A program made the position numbers and the translations under genes. The notes under the pieces are model-generated. The model worked only from the letters and a program-made list of their open reading frames with translations, made no database searches and was not told where the DNA came from. Of a DNA stretch of 64,000 nucleotides, positions 46,197 to 54,980 are shown piece after piece. The DNA comes from Brevibacterium picturae (GTDB taxonomy: Bacteria > Actinomycetota > Actinomycetes > Actinomycetales > Brevibacteriaceae), in NCBI RefSeq assembly GCF_900105045.1, contig NZ_LT629739.1:2790001-2854000 (forward strand), given 5' to 3'. Each line of letters begins with the position of its first letter. Position 1 is the first letter of the stretch.

Positions 46197-46279
46197 GACT
46201 TCTCCTGACGGTGGTCACCGGGACACAGGACGAGGCGCCCGGACTCACTCCAGCATCGCGGCTCGCTCGCCGCCGACAG

Positions 46280-46327
46280 AAGTTCAAAGAAAGAGGGTGT
46301 GGACAGCACTTGGCTGTCCACACCCTC
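46280..46327 (-). terminator. terminator of the mprA-mprB-htrA operon
   Basis: GAGGGTGTGGACAG pairs perfectly with CTGTCCACACCCTC around a 7-nt loop. On the minus strand it is followed by TTTCTTTGA. Confidence 0.85.
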
Positions 46328-46377
46328 GATGCACATGAGTGAGATCGTCGTCTACAGCGATCTGCACTCAAGTCCGA

Positions 46378-48399
46378 CTACTTCAGGACCAGTGATGTCT
46401 TCAGCGTCTGCTCCTGACCGCCGCGGATGACAGTGAAGTCGACGGGAGTGTTCGTCGGCTGCGCCCGGACGAGTGCGCGCAGACCGATCGCATTGTTGAC
46501 CTTGGTGCCGGCCACGGACACGATGTCATCGCCGTCCTTGAAGCCGGCCTTGTCTGCCGGCGATCCGGACTGCACGGACTGCACCTTGGCGCTGCCGCGA
46601 GTGATGCCCCCACTGTTGATCTGTCCGTCAGTGAGCGTGATCCCGAGGAACGGATGCAGCGCCTTGCCGCTGGCGATGAGCTGGTCGGCGATCATCACAG
46701 CTTGTGAGGAGGGAATGGCGAATCCGATGCCGATCGAACCCGACTGGCCACCTTCACCAGCCTGACTCAACGAGGCTGCAGCGGAGTTCACACCGATGAA
46801 TTCGCCATTGCCGTCCACGAGCGGTCCACCGGAGTTGCCGGGGTTGATCGCCGCATCCGTCTGGATGGCGTTCGTGATCGTCATCTCCTTCTGCTGCGCG
46901 TCCTTGCCGATGTTCTCCGTGGACACCGGCCTGTCGAGGGCCGAGACAATGCCGGTGGTGACCGAATCCGCGAGGCCGAGGGGGTTGCCCAATGCCATCA
47001 CCGGATCGCCGACCTCCATCTCCTTCGAGTCGCCGACGGGCAGGGGATCGACGTCATCGGGAACCTGCTCGAGCTTGATGACCGCGATATCGGTCGACGG
47101 GTCGCGGCCGACGATTTCGGCCTTCGTCGTCTCTCCGCTCTTCATCGTCACCGCGATCTCACCGGAGGGCGTGTCCGCCGGAGCCACCACGTGATTGTTC
47201 GTGATGACGTGTCCCTGGTCGTCATAGATGGAGCCCGATCCCAGCCCCTGCACCTGTCCACTGGTGCCGACCTTGATCGAGACGACGCTCTGGGAAGTCT
47301 CCTTTGCGACCTGGGTCCAGTCCGGGGTCTCGATGGTCTGATCGGCGACCTTGCGTGGCTCATCTCCGCCGAAGGCGCTGACCGCGTAGCTTCCGCCGAA
47401 GGCCAGAGCCCCGCCCAGAAGAGCAGCGATCAGGGCGATGGCGATGGTCGCGCCCCAGCCCGGTCCTCGCTTCTCTCGCCGAGGTGGTGCTTGGCCTCCG
47501 TACGGCCCTGGACCGCCGGGACCGTTGGGTCCCCCCGGGCCCCCGGGCCCGGACTGGAAGCCTGCGGAACCGGACCCGGGATATCCACCCGAGTTCGGCT
47601 GATTGCCCCAGTGACCGTAGGCGGCGGCGCCTGCGCCAGCATCGGCAGGTGCACCGGCACCAGCGCCGGCTGCGCCTGTGCCGACTGGACCGGCGGTGCC
47701 GGCCGGGACGCCTGGGCCCGCGCCGGTTGTGGTCTGTCCGGCGCCTTGCGAATAGGGAGTGCCGTACGGGTTCGGGTCAGTGGGGGAGGTGGGGCCGGTC
47801 TGCGGGCCACCATAGGGTGAGTTGGCGCTGGCATAGTTCTGGCCGGAGCCATACCCCGGTTGCCCCGATTGTCCTGGATGCCCTGTCGGTGTCGGTGCAT
47901 CCACAGGGGGTTGAGCGCGAGTCGGCTGCATCTGGGGAGGATTCTGGTCCTGGCGACCGGGGCCGGCGCCCTGCCCCTGCCGCGGGTCCTGCCCCGGCCC
48001 GCGACCCTGCCGCGGGTCCTGACCTTGCCACGGGCTCTGTCTCGGGTCCTGACCCTGACCAGCACTCTGCCCTTGACCAGGACTGTGGCTTTGGGCTTGG
48101 CCTTGTCCCGACTCGGGGCCGTTCGGGCCGGCCGGCGGCGCGACGGGCGGACTGACCCGAGCCGGACCGTTCGGACCGTTCGAGCCGCTGGGGCCATTCG
48201 AGCCGCTCGGGAACGTGCGCGGCACTTCTGCCGAACGGCGGGATCCGTCCGCGGAGTTCTGGGACCCTGCCGCCGAGTTGCGGGGATCATCTGAGGATTC
48301 GCGTGAGTCATCGGTGGAAAACGTCCGGTGGTCCTGATCCCCGTGCCGTCCCCGATTGTTGGAATTGTTGCCCTGATTGTTGGGGTCGTTGCTGCTCAT
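46378..48399 (-). CDS. htrA: HtrA/PepD-type serine protease with PDZ domain
   Basis: A 673-residue protein. Residues 1-310 are disordered, with Asn/Ser/Asp first and Gly/Gln/Pro later. A membrane helix follows (about 313-336), then an extracytoplasmic trypsin-like domain with His403 (NNHVV), Asp437 (STDIAVI) and Ser523 (GNSGGPL), and a PDZ domain (about 575-665, GSPADKAGFKDGDDIVSVAG). It degrades or refolds damaged exported proteins. The start overlaps the sensor-kinase stop (ATGA). In Mycobacterium, PepD next to MprAB belongs to the same stress circuit. Confidence 0.94.
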   Translation of the reverse strand: MSSNDPNNQGNNSNNRGRHGDQDHRTFSTDDSRESSDDPRNSAAGSQNSADGSRRSAEVPRTFPSGSNGPSGSNGPNGPARVSPPVAPPAGPNGPESGQGQAQSHSPGQGQSAGQGQDPRQSPWQGQDPRQGRGPGQDPRQGQGAGPGRQDQNPPQMQPTRAQPPVDAPTPTGHPGQSGQPGYGSGQNYASANSPYGGPQTGPTSPTDPNPYGTPYSQGAGQTTTGAGPGVPAGTAGPVGTGAAGAGAGAPADAGAGAAAYGHWGNQPNSGGYPGSGSAGFQSGPGGPGGPNGPGGPGPYGGQAPPRREKRGPGWGATIAIALIAALLGGALAFGGSYAVSAFGGDEPRKVADQTIETPDWTQVAKETSQSVVSIKVGTSGQVQGLGSGSIYDDQGHVITNNHVVAPADTPSGEIAVTMKSGETTKAEIVGRDPSTDIAVIKLEQVPDDVDPLPVGDSKEMEVGDPVMALGNPLGLADSVTTGIVSALDRPVSTENIGKDAQQKEMTITNAIQTDAAINPGNSGGPLVDGNGEFIGVNSAAASLSQAGEGGQSGSIGIGFAIPSSQAVMIADQLIASGKALHPFLGITLTDGQINSGGITRGSAKVQSVQSGSPADKAGFKDGDDIVSVAGTKVNNAIGLRALVRAQPTNTPVDFTVIRGGQEQTLKTSLVLK

Positions 48400-50246
48400 C
48401 GCTCGTCCTTTCGTGCGTCCGGAGCGCTGTCGTCAGTTTCTGAGATGGGCAGGTCGATGCGGAACGTCGCACCGCCACCCGGTGTCTGGTGCACTGTGAT
48501 CGCACCGTGGTGGTTCTCCACGATCGCCTTGACGATGGAGAGCCCGAGGCCCGATCCGCCGGTGTCGCGAGTCCTGGAGACGTCGAGGCGGTAGAACCGT
48601 TCGAAGATCCGGGGCACGACCTCGGGATCGATTCCCTCGCCGTGGTCGCGGACTTCGAACCTGACTCGCCCGTTGGGGAACCCGCGCAGAGAATCGTCGA
48701 CGGTGATGGACCCGGCCGCCGTCATATCCGGCACGATGCCGGTCGGTTCCTGAGCGTCGGTCTGATCATTGCCATTCGAGTCGCCTCGGCGGAAGATGCG
48801 GACACCGCCGGTGACGAATCCGCGCTCGCGGGACTTGTCCTTCGCCGCAGCCTTGTTCGCTCCGGTTTTGGAGCCGTCGTCCTGGCCACCTGTCGGGTCG
48901 GCTGGTTCAGCGCTTGATTCGGAGCGGCCTCCGACGACCCCGACGGCGAATTCGACGGCGGTGTGCTCGGGCGTGTGCCGGACCGCGTTGCCGGCGAGAT
49001 TGACGATGACCTGGCGGATCTTCGATTCCGACCCTCGGATCATTGGCACGGGCTGGGCGTCTTCTCCGTCGAGTCCGATGAAGCTGATGTCCCGGTCGGG
49101 GGCTTGGGCAGCGGCATCGGCTGCAGCGTCGCGGGCGATCCTGTGGAGGTCGATGGGACCGATCTCGGCAGGTCGCTGCTCGTCGAGGCGGGCGAGGACG
49201 ACGAGGTCGTCGACGAGGACGCCCATGCGTTTGGCCTCGGACTCCATGCGCTCCATCGCAGCCCCGATGTCGTCTGATTTCGTGATCGCACCCTGCCGGT
49301 AGAGCTCGGCGTAGCCGCGAATCGTGACCAAGGGCGTGCGCAGTTCGTGAGATGCGTCGGACACGAACTGGCGGATGCGCTTCTCCGATCGCGTCTGCCC
49401 GTCGAAGGAGTCTTCGATCCGGCCCAACATCGTGTTCAGCGCGCCGGAGAGACGACCGAGCTCGGTATTGCGAGGGAACGTGGGGACCCTTTGACTCAGA
49501 TCACCGGCGGCGATGCGTGATGCGGTCTTCTCGATGTCACGCAGCGGACGGAACGTGTTGTTGATCGCCCAGTACCCGACGCCTGCCACCATGGCCAGCG
49601 CCAGCAGGCCGATGCCGATCATCGTATTGCGGGCACGTTCGTTGATGCCGTCGATCTCACGGTCGAAGGGCACCGCGATGGAGACGAGCACGTCGGTGTT
49701 CTGGACCTTCATCGCTCGTGCTCGCCACTTCGAACTGGTTCCGGCGACGGTGAATGGCTCACCGGAGCGTTCGTAGACCTGGTTTTCGTTGACCGTCGGC
49801 AGAATCGGGCGGTTCTGCGGCTCGGGAGCCACCGGGTCGCTGATCGGTTTGCCGTTCGTGTCATAGAACTGGACGTAGAAGCCCCCGGGCATAAGGCTCT
49901 TGAGCTCATCCCAGGAGCTCGAATCGATGGTGGTGGGAGTCTCGGCCGAGGAATCCGACCCGTCGCTGTCACTCGAATCCGCGGTCTGGTTCTCACTCGA
50001 CTGCGTTGACTGCAGCTGAGCAGGTTGGAACACATCTTGGTAGGCCTGCTTCGCCAAAGTCTCCGAGGCATTGATGAGTCTCTCATCGGTGCGTTCGACA
50101 AGGCTGTCGCGAAGGTTCTCGAGCACCCAGGCGCTCGTTCCGGAGAGTACGAGCAGCATGAGCAGCATCATGATGGCCAGCAGCTTCGTGGTCAGTGACC
50201 ACTCTTCCCAGAAGCCGGGACGTGTAGGACGGGATTCTTTTGCCAC
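48396..50246 (-). CDS. mprB: sensor histidine kinase MprB-like
   Basis: A 616-residue sensor. TM1 at about 20-42, an extracytoplasmic domain (45-205, acidic Ser/Asp stretch at 85-105), TM2 (about 208-228), HAMP, HisKA with His300 (SDASHELRTP), and an ATPase with N-box NLAGNAVRHTPEH, G1 DHGEGIDP and G2 GGSGLGLSI. Between the N- and G1-boxes there is an unusual hydrophilic insertion of about 80 residues. GTG 50246 follows TAGATT by 6 nt and has no Shine-Dalgarno, so it may also be transcribed as a leaderless mRNA. It senses envelope damage by analogy with MprB. Confidence 0.92.
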   Translation of the reverse strand: MAKESRPTRPGFWEEWSLTTKLLAIMMLLMLLVLSGTSAWVLENLRDSLVERTDERLINASETLAKQAYQDVFQPAQLQSTQSSENQTADSSDSDGSDSSAETPTTIDSSSWDELKSLMPGGFYVQFYDTNGKPISDPVAPEPQNRPILPTVNENQVYERSGEPFTVAGTSSKWRARAMKVQNTDVLVSIAVPFDREIDGINERARNTMIGIGLLALAMVAGVGYWAINNTFRPLRDIEKTASRIAAGDLSQRVPTFPRNTELGRLSGALNTMLGRIEDSFDGQTRSEKRIRQFVSDASHELRTPLVTIRGYAELYRQGAITKSDDIGAAMERMESEAKRMGVLVDDLVVLARLDEQRPAEIGPIDLHRIARDAAADAAAQAPDRDISFIGLDGEDAQPVPMIRGSESKIRQVIVNLAGNAVRHTPEHTAVEFAVGVVGGRSESSAEPADPTGGQDDGSKTGANKAAAKDKSRERGFVTGGVRIFRRGDSNGNDQTDAQEPTGIVPDMTAAGSITVDDSLRGFPNGRVRFEVRDHGEGIDPEVVPRIFERFYRLDVSRTRDTGGSGLGLSIVKAIVENHHGAITVHQTPGGGATFRIDLPISETDDSAPDARKDER

Positions 50247-50252
50247 GTGAGT

Positions 50253-50258
50253 AATCTA
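50253..50258 (-). promoter_or_regulatory. -10 box TAGATT, leaderless mprB
   Basis: TAGATT on the minus strand ends 6 nt before GTG 50246 and lies within the 30-nt mprA-mprB gap. Confidence 0.5.
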
Positions 50259-50276
50259 GTGCCTGAGTTTGGCTGA

Positions 50277-51032
50277 TTACTTGGATTCTGGTGTGCGCAG
50301 CATGTAGCCCACGCCGCGCTTGGTCTGGATCATCGGTGTCCATTCCATCTCGACAGGGTGTCCGGCGGCGTCGGTCTCCGGTGTGACGTCGATCTTGCGG
50401 CGCAGGTAGGAGATGTAGGATTCGACGATTCCGGTGTCGCCGCCGAAGTCGTATTCCCAGACATGGTCGAGGATCTGTGACTTCGAGAGCACCCGGTTCG
50501 TGTTGAGCATCAAGTAGCGCAGCAGCTTGAACTCAGTGGGGGAGAGGTCGATGAGGATTCCCGAACGACGCACCTCGTGGGTGTCGTCATCGAGTTCGAG
50601 GTCGCCGGCCATGATGACGGCGTTCTCCTCTTCTTCGAGGCTGCGGGTCCGGCGCAGCACGGCGCGGATTCGGGCAACGACTTCTTCGAGGCTGAAGGGC
50701 TTCGTCACGTAGTCATCGCCGCCGACGGTCAGGCCGGTGATCTTGTCCGAGGTGTCATCACGGGCGGTGAGGAACACGACCGGAGCGTTCATGCCGATCT
50801 GGCGAAGGCGACGCGTGACGGTGAAGCCGTCCATGTCCGGCAGCATCACGTCGAGGACGAGAAGGTCGGGAGCGGTCTGCTCGGCCAGGCGAAGCGCTTC
50901 TGCGCCATTGGCGGCCGAGACGACGTCGAATCCTGCGAAGCGCAGGCTGGTCGAGAGGAGTTCGCGGATATTGGGCTCATCGTCGACAACGAGGAGTGTG
51001 GCCTCGATGTCGGTATCGTTTGCTGTAGTCAT
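50277..51032 (-). CDS. mprA: OmpR/PhoB-family response regulator MprA-like
   Basis: A 251-residue regulator. The receiver domain has acidic pocket VVDDE (about 15-19), phospho-acceptor Asp61 (VLDVMLPDMDGF), Thr89 and Lys111 (VTKPF). The winged helix at the C-terminus has LSPTEFKLLRYLM and VESYISYLRRKID. ATG 51032 fits the family start; the 18 residues upstream in frame are not receiver-like. The sensor kinase and HtrA follow on the same strand. It probably controls its own operon. Confidence 0.93.
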   Translation of the reverse strand: MTTANDTDIEATLLVVDDEPNIRELLSTSLRFAGFDVVSAANGAEALRLAEQTAPDLLVLDVMLPDMDGFTVTRRLRQIGMNAPVVFLTARDDTSDKITGLTVGGDDYVTKPFSLEEVVARIRAVLRRTRSLEEEENAVIMAGDLELDDDTHEVRRSGILIDLSPTEFKLLRYLMLNTNRVLSKSQILDHVWEYDFGGDTGIVESYISYLRRKIDVTPETDAAGHPVEMEWTPMIQTKRGVGYMLRTPESK

Positions 51033-51268
51033 GCATCCAGTCTGAAGCTCTACTCTGATAGTCCAGTGATAGTTACCTGAATGCAATTGTGATCTACATC
51101 ACGGAAAAACTCTCAGAAAAGTCCTATCGAGGCCTGAGTGCCGCATGCGCTCTCAGGAACGACCCCACAATTTGAGCGATATTTGCGCTCGTACACAGTT
51201 GGAACACAGGAAAGTCGGCAGCCGTGGGAGTCTCGGTCGCCGAGGCGGTTCCCGGACCGGTCTTCACC

Positions 51269-51308
51269 TCAGGGTTCGGTGTTGCGAGTCAGGGTTCAGT
51301 CTGGCGGG
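51269..51308. repeat. 20-bp direct repeat at CGNR gene 3' end
   Basis: 51269-51288 and 51289-51308 both start TCAGGGTTC and match at about 16 of 20 positions. The second unit begins exactly at the stop codon of the CGNR gene. Confidence 0.75.
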
Positions 51309-51876
51309 CGCGGAATGCGGCCACATGCGTGCGGTTGGCGCAGTTGCCGGAATCGCAGAAGCGCTTCGAGCGATTGCGGGTGAAGTCGGCGAGGTAGGCA
51401 TTGCAGTCCTCGGCGGCGCAGAGACCGAGCCTGTCGAGGTCGCCGCTGCGGATCAGGTCGATGAGGACCAGTGCCACGTCGGCGGCGACCCGATCGGCGA
51501 GACTCGCCGACTGACCCACTGCGTGCAGGTGCCAATCCCAGTCCCCGTGTCTGACCAATCGCGGGAGTGCACCGGCCCACTGAAGTGTGACATTGACCTC
51601 ACTGACGATGCGCTCCGTGGCCTTCGAGGCATCAGAGTCCGTCTCGGCGTCGATGCTGGCATCGAGGGCGATGGCGAAGCGTTCACGGAGTTCCCGGGTC
51701 TCTTTGACGTCGGACTTCGTGGCCTTCAGCGGCCCGGAGAAGTCGTGTCGGGCCGCGAATCCGTGGAGTCCGGCGGTCGTCGTCAGCTCATCTCCCGCCT
51801 CGGCGATGGCCCCGGAGGTGTTCAGCAGGTCGACGAGCATGGTGAGGTTCGAGCGAATGTCATTGGCGAAAGTCAT
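51289..51876 (-). CDS. CGNR zinc-finger transcriptional regulator
   Basis: A 195-residue protein. The N-terminal ABATE-type domain (about 1-145) is probably ligand-binding. The C-terminal CGNR zinc finger has the cysteine pairs in LCAAEDCN and FCDSGNCANRTHVAAFRAR, where the fourth word reads CANR rather than CGNR. Such proteins are DNA-binding regulators, often next to transporters. It is divergent from the EamA exporter gene, which is the obvious target candidate. Confidence 0.9.
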   Translation of the reverse strand: MTFANDIRSNLTMLVDLLNTSGAIAEAGDELTTTAGLHGFAARHDFSGPLKATKSDVKETRELRERFAIALDASIDAETDSDASKATERIVSEVNVTLQWAGALPRLVRHGDWDWHLHAVGQSASLADRVAADVALVLIDLIRSGDLDRLGLCAAEDCNAYLADFTRNRSKRFCDSGNCANRTHVAAFRARQTEP

Positions 51877-51956
51877 TGTGGGTCACATTCTTGCACATGA
51901 TGTAAGGACCAAAGTGCATTTGACTCATTTCGCGGCCGTGGTGAATACTTCATGAG

Positions 51957-52220
51957 GACGGGCTCATGCTCGCACAGCGCGCGTCGCGTCAGCGGCCGAT
52001 CAGCACAACTCGGTCGCTCTCGGGCCACTCACATCTCCGCAGTTCTCACTCACACATCACAACTGTTCCAAACCACAACTGGCCCACACCACATCTGAAC
52101 CGCACCACAGCTCACCCACACGCACCACCGCCTCGGCGAGGGCATGCGTCCACGTCGGACCACCGCACATCACCGCGCCCGCAGGCATCTCATCATCAGC
52201 ACACTCACTGGAGGTCAGGA
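51957..52220 (+). other. C-rich, G-poor leader region of the EamA gene
   Basis: The span from about 52030 to 52140 on the + strand consists mainly of C, A and T, with many CAC and ACC words and few G. It should stay unstructured as RNA and looks like a Rho-loading site. There is no credible coding signal. GGAGGTCAGGA at its end serves the EamA gene. Confidence 0.45.
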
Positions 52221-53180
52221 ATGAATCGCACCGTCGTCATGGGGTTCCTGCTGACGCTTGCCTCCGCGTTCTTCTTCGCGGTCTCCGGCCCCATCGCGAA
52301 GACGATGTACGAGATCGGGTGGACGCCCGGTTCCGTCGTGCTCATTCGCCTGGCGGGCTCGGCCGTGCTGCTGCTCATCCCCAGTCTCATCGCTCTGCAC
52401 GGGCGCTGGGACGAGGTGCGCGCCAACTGGAAGACCGTGCTCACGTACGGGCTGGTGTCGATGGCCGGCGTGCAGGGCTTCTACTTCGTCGCCGTCGAAC
52501 ACCTCACCGTGGCCGTTGCGCTGCTGCTCGAGATGACGGCACCGATGCTGCTGGTGTTCTGGATCTGGGCGCGGTCGCGCACCCGGCCGGCGACGGTGAC
52601 CTTCATCGGGGTGATGGTCTCGATGGTCGGGCTCCTGCTCGTCCTCGACCTCCGCAACTCTGACATCAGCGTCTTCGGGGTCGTCATGGCCCTCGCTGCC
52701 GCTGTCTGTCTGGCCAGCTACTTCCTCGTCTCGGCGAAGGATTCCATCAACGTTCCACCGGTCGCCCTGACCGGCCTGGGTATGGGAATCGGTGCGCTGG
52801 TGATGACCGTCATCGTCCTCGCAGGTGTCATGCCCGCCGGTGCCGTCACCAGCGATGTCGACATGGGCGGATACAAGGTCTCCTGGATCCTGCCCATGTC
52901 GATGATCGTCGTCTTCACCGTGGGCGCCTACATCACGGGCATCCTGGGTCTGCGCTACATCGGGGCGACCATCGGCTCGTTCCTCAACCTCGTCGAGGTT
53001 CCCTTCTCCGTGATCGTTGCCTGGTTCGTCCTGTCCGAGCTGCCGACGCCCATCCAGCTCTTCGGCGGCGTGTTCATCGTCGGCGGCGTCGGCTTCATCA
53101 AATGGGGCGAGGCGCGCCTGGCCCGCCGGGTCGCCTCCCGCGAGGTTGTCGTGCGCACAGAGGATCTCGTCGAGGTCTGA
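52221..53180 (+). CDS. EamA/DMT-family transporter
   Basis: A 319-residue membrane protein with ten predicted helices in two EamA repeats (about 8-140 and 150-290; second-half signature TGILGLRYIGATIGSFLNLV). It resembles RhtA-type exporters of amino acids and other metabolites. ATG 52221 follows a strong GGAGG; the longer open frame upstream is the C-rich leader. The divergent CGNR regulator probably controls it. Confidence 0.9.
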   Translation: MNRTVVMGFLLTLASAFFFAVSGPIAKTMYEIGWTPGSVVLIRLAGSAVLLLIPSLIALHGRWDEVRANWKTVLTYGLVSMAGVQGFYFVAVEHLTVAVALLLEMTAPMLLVFWIWARSRTRPATVTFIGVMVSMVGLLLVLDLRNSDISVFGVVMALAAAVCLASYFLVSAKDSINVPPVALTGLGMGIGALVMTVIVLAGVMPAGAVTSDVDMGGYKVSWILPMSMIVVFTVGAYITGILGLRYIGATIGSFLNLVEVPFSVIVAWFVLSELPTPIQLFGGVFIVGGVGFIKWGEARLARRVASREVVVRTEDLVEV

Positions 53181-53193
53181 GGTGCGGTGCTCC

Positions 53194-53261
53194 CTAAACC
53201 TCCCCGACGTCACTAAAAACGCGTGGCGCTGGGGAGGTTTTGTGACGTCGGGGGCGTTTAG
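53194..53261. repeat. long inverted repeat between convergent genes, copy 2
   Basis: 53194-53213 (CTAAACCTCCCCGACGTCAC) pairs with 53242-53261 with two mismatches. The first 41 nt match copy 1 (4556-4596) at about 39 positions. It lies between the EamA and XPB-helicase stops. Confidence 0.85.
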
Positions 53262-53287
53262 CAGCGGGGTTCGGCCCGGCCCACCCC

Positions 53288-54922
53288 TCAGCGAACCTCG
53301 ATGTCGTAGCTGTAGCCCTGTTCGGTGAGGAAGCGGCGGCGCTGGGCGGCGAAGTGTTCGTCGACGGTGTCGGCGGCGACGACGGTGTAGAATGTCGCTG
53401 AACCCATATCCTCCTTCGGCCGCAGGATCCGGCCCAGGCGCTGGGCCTCCTCCTGCCGGGACCCGAAGGCGCCGGAGACCTGGATCGCCACCGAGGCAGC
53501 CGGCAGGTCGACGGAGAAGTTCGCGACCTTCGAGACCACGAGGACCGGGATGGCGCCCGAACGGAAGTCGCGGAAGAGCTCCTGGCGCTGCGACTCCGGC
53601 GTCTGCCCGGTCAGCACAGGGGCGTCGAGTTCGTTCCCGACCTCCTCGAGCTGATCGAGGTATTGGCCGATGACCAGGATCTGCGCATCGGGATGGTCGG
53701 CGACGAGTTCGCGCACGATCGGCAGCTTCGCATCCGAGGTGGCCGCGAGCCGGTACCGGTCCTCGCCGTCGGCGCGCGCATACGCCGTCCGAGTTCCCCC
53801 GTCGAGACGGACCCGGACCTCGTGGCAGGCCGCGGTGGCGATGTAGCCCATGCGTTCGAGCTCCTTCCACGGCACTTCGTACTGCTTGGGCCCGATGAGG
53901 GAGAAGACCTCGTCCTCACGTCCGTCCTCACGCACCAAGGTGGCCGTGAGCCCGAGCCGTCGCCTGGCCTGCAGGCTCGCGGTCAGGCGGAAGATGGGTG
54001 CCGGCAGAAGGTGGACCTCATCGTAGATGACGAGCCCCCAATCCTTGGCGTCGAGGAGTTCGAGGTGCAGGTAGGAGCCCTTACGGCGGGTGGTGAGCAC
54101 CTGATAGGTGGCGATGGTGATCGGCCGGATCTCCTTCGTCGACCCCGAATACTCGCCGATTTCGTCCTCGGTCAGCGAGGTCCTGTTGAGGATCTCGTCC
54201 TTCCACTGCCGGGCGGAGACCGAGTTCGTCACGAGGATGAGCGTCGTCGTCTGCACGCGTGACATCGTGGCCACTCCGACGATGGTCTTGCCCGCGCCAC
54301 AGGGGAGGACGACGACACCGGACTCACCGCTGAGAGAATGGTCGATCGCCTCCTTCTGGTAGTCGCGCAGATGCCACTGCCCGCCGTGGGCGTCATCGGA
54401 CAGAGCGATCTCGTGGGCTTCGCCGTCGACATAGCCGGCATGGTCGGAGACGGGGTGGCCCAGCCGCAGCAGCGCGTGCTTGAGTTCGCCGCGCTCCGAG
54501 GGGTGGACGAGGACGGATTCGGCGTCGAGGGACGTGCCGAACTTGCCCGCCAGGTCCGGCTGGCCGATGAGCGAGGCGAGCAGTTCGGTGTCGCTCGAGG
54601 TCAGGGTCAGGCCGTGGATCGGGTGGTCGACGAGGGTGAGGACTCCGAAGCGGTCCATGATGTCGACGATGTCGACGAGCAGCTCGTGGGGCACCGGGTA
54701 CTTCGCGAACTCGAGGAGGACGTCGACGACGGATTCCGCGTCATGTCCGCTGGCCCGGGCGTTCCACAGCCCCAAGGGCGTGATCGTGTACGTGTGAATG
54801 TACTCCGGTGTCCGCGAGAGCTGTGCGAACGGGGCGATCGCCACGGCCGCCTCGACGGCCAGGGGATGCCCCGACTCCAACAGCACAGTCCGATCGGACT
54901 GCACGATCAACGGACCGTTCAT
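53288..54922 (-). CDS. XPB/ERCC3-like DNA helicase
   Basis: A 544-residue SF2 helicase. An N-terminal damage-recognition-like domain (1-170) precedes motif I CGAGKT, motif Ia, motif II DEVH (IYDEVHLLP), motif III LGLTATLVREDG, and the second RecA domain with QVSGAFGSRQEEAQRLGRIL (motif VI). The RED motif of archaeal/eukaryotic XPB is visible as VREDGRED. It unwinds DNA 3' to 5' in vitro in mycobacteria. ATG 54922 has AGGAA upstream; GTG 54967 is a weaker alternative. The preceding gene is its usual partner. Confidence 0.93.
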   Translation of the reverse strand: MNGPLIVQSDRTVLLESGHPLAVEAAVAIAPFAQLSRTPEYIHTYTITPLGLWNARASGHDAESVVDVLLEFAKYPVPHELLVDIVDIMDRFGVLTLVDHPIHGLTLTSSDTELLASLIGQPDLAGKFGTSLDAESVLVHPSERGELKHALLRLGHPVSDHAGYVDGEAHEIALSDDAHGGQWHLRDYQKEAIDHSLSGESGVVVLPCGAGKTIVGVATMSRVQTTTLILVTNSVSARQWKDEILNRTSLTEDEIGEYSGSTKEIRPITIATYQVLTTRRKGSYLHLELLDAKDWGLVIYDEVHLLPAPIFRLTASLQARRRLGLTATLVREDGREDEVFSLIGPKQYEVPWKELERMGYIATAACHEVRVRLDGGTRTAYARADGEDRYRLAATSDAKLPIVRELVADHPDAQILVIGQYLDQLEEVGNELDAPVLTGQTPESQRQELFRDFRSGAIPVLVVSKVANFSVDLPAASVAIQVSGAFGSRQEEAQRLGRILRPKEDMGSATFYTVVAADTVDEHFAAQRRRFLTEQGYSYDIEVR

Positions 54923-54980
54923 ATGTGTTCCTGCTTCTTCCCACGCCGAGGTGACTTCCGAGGGCACAACGCCAGTGCCC

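Noticed and set aside
51966-52220. 85-residue N-terminal extension of the EamA protein
   Set aside because: It translates the C-rich leader into a Thr/His/Pro-rich sequence; a strong GGAGG precedes ATG 52221.
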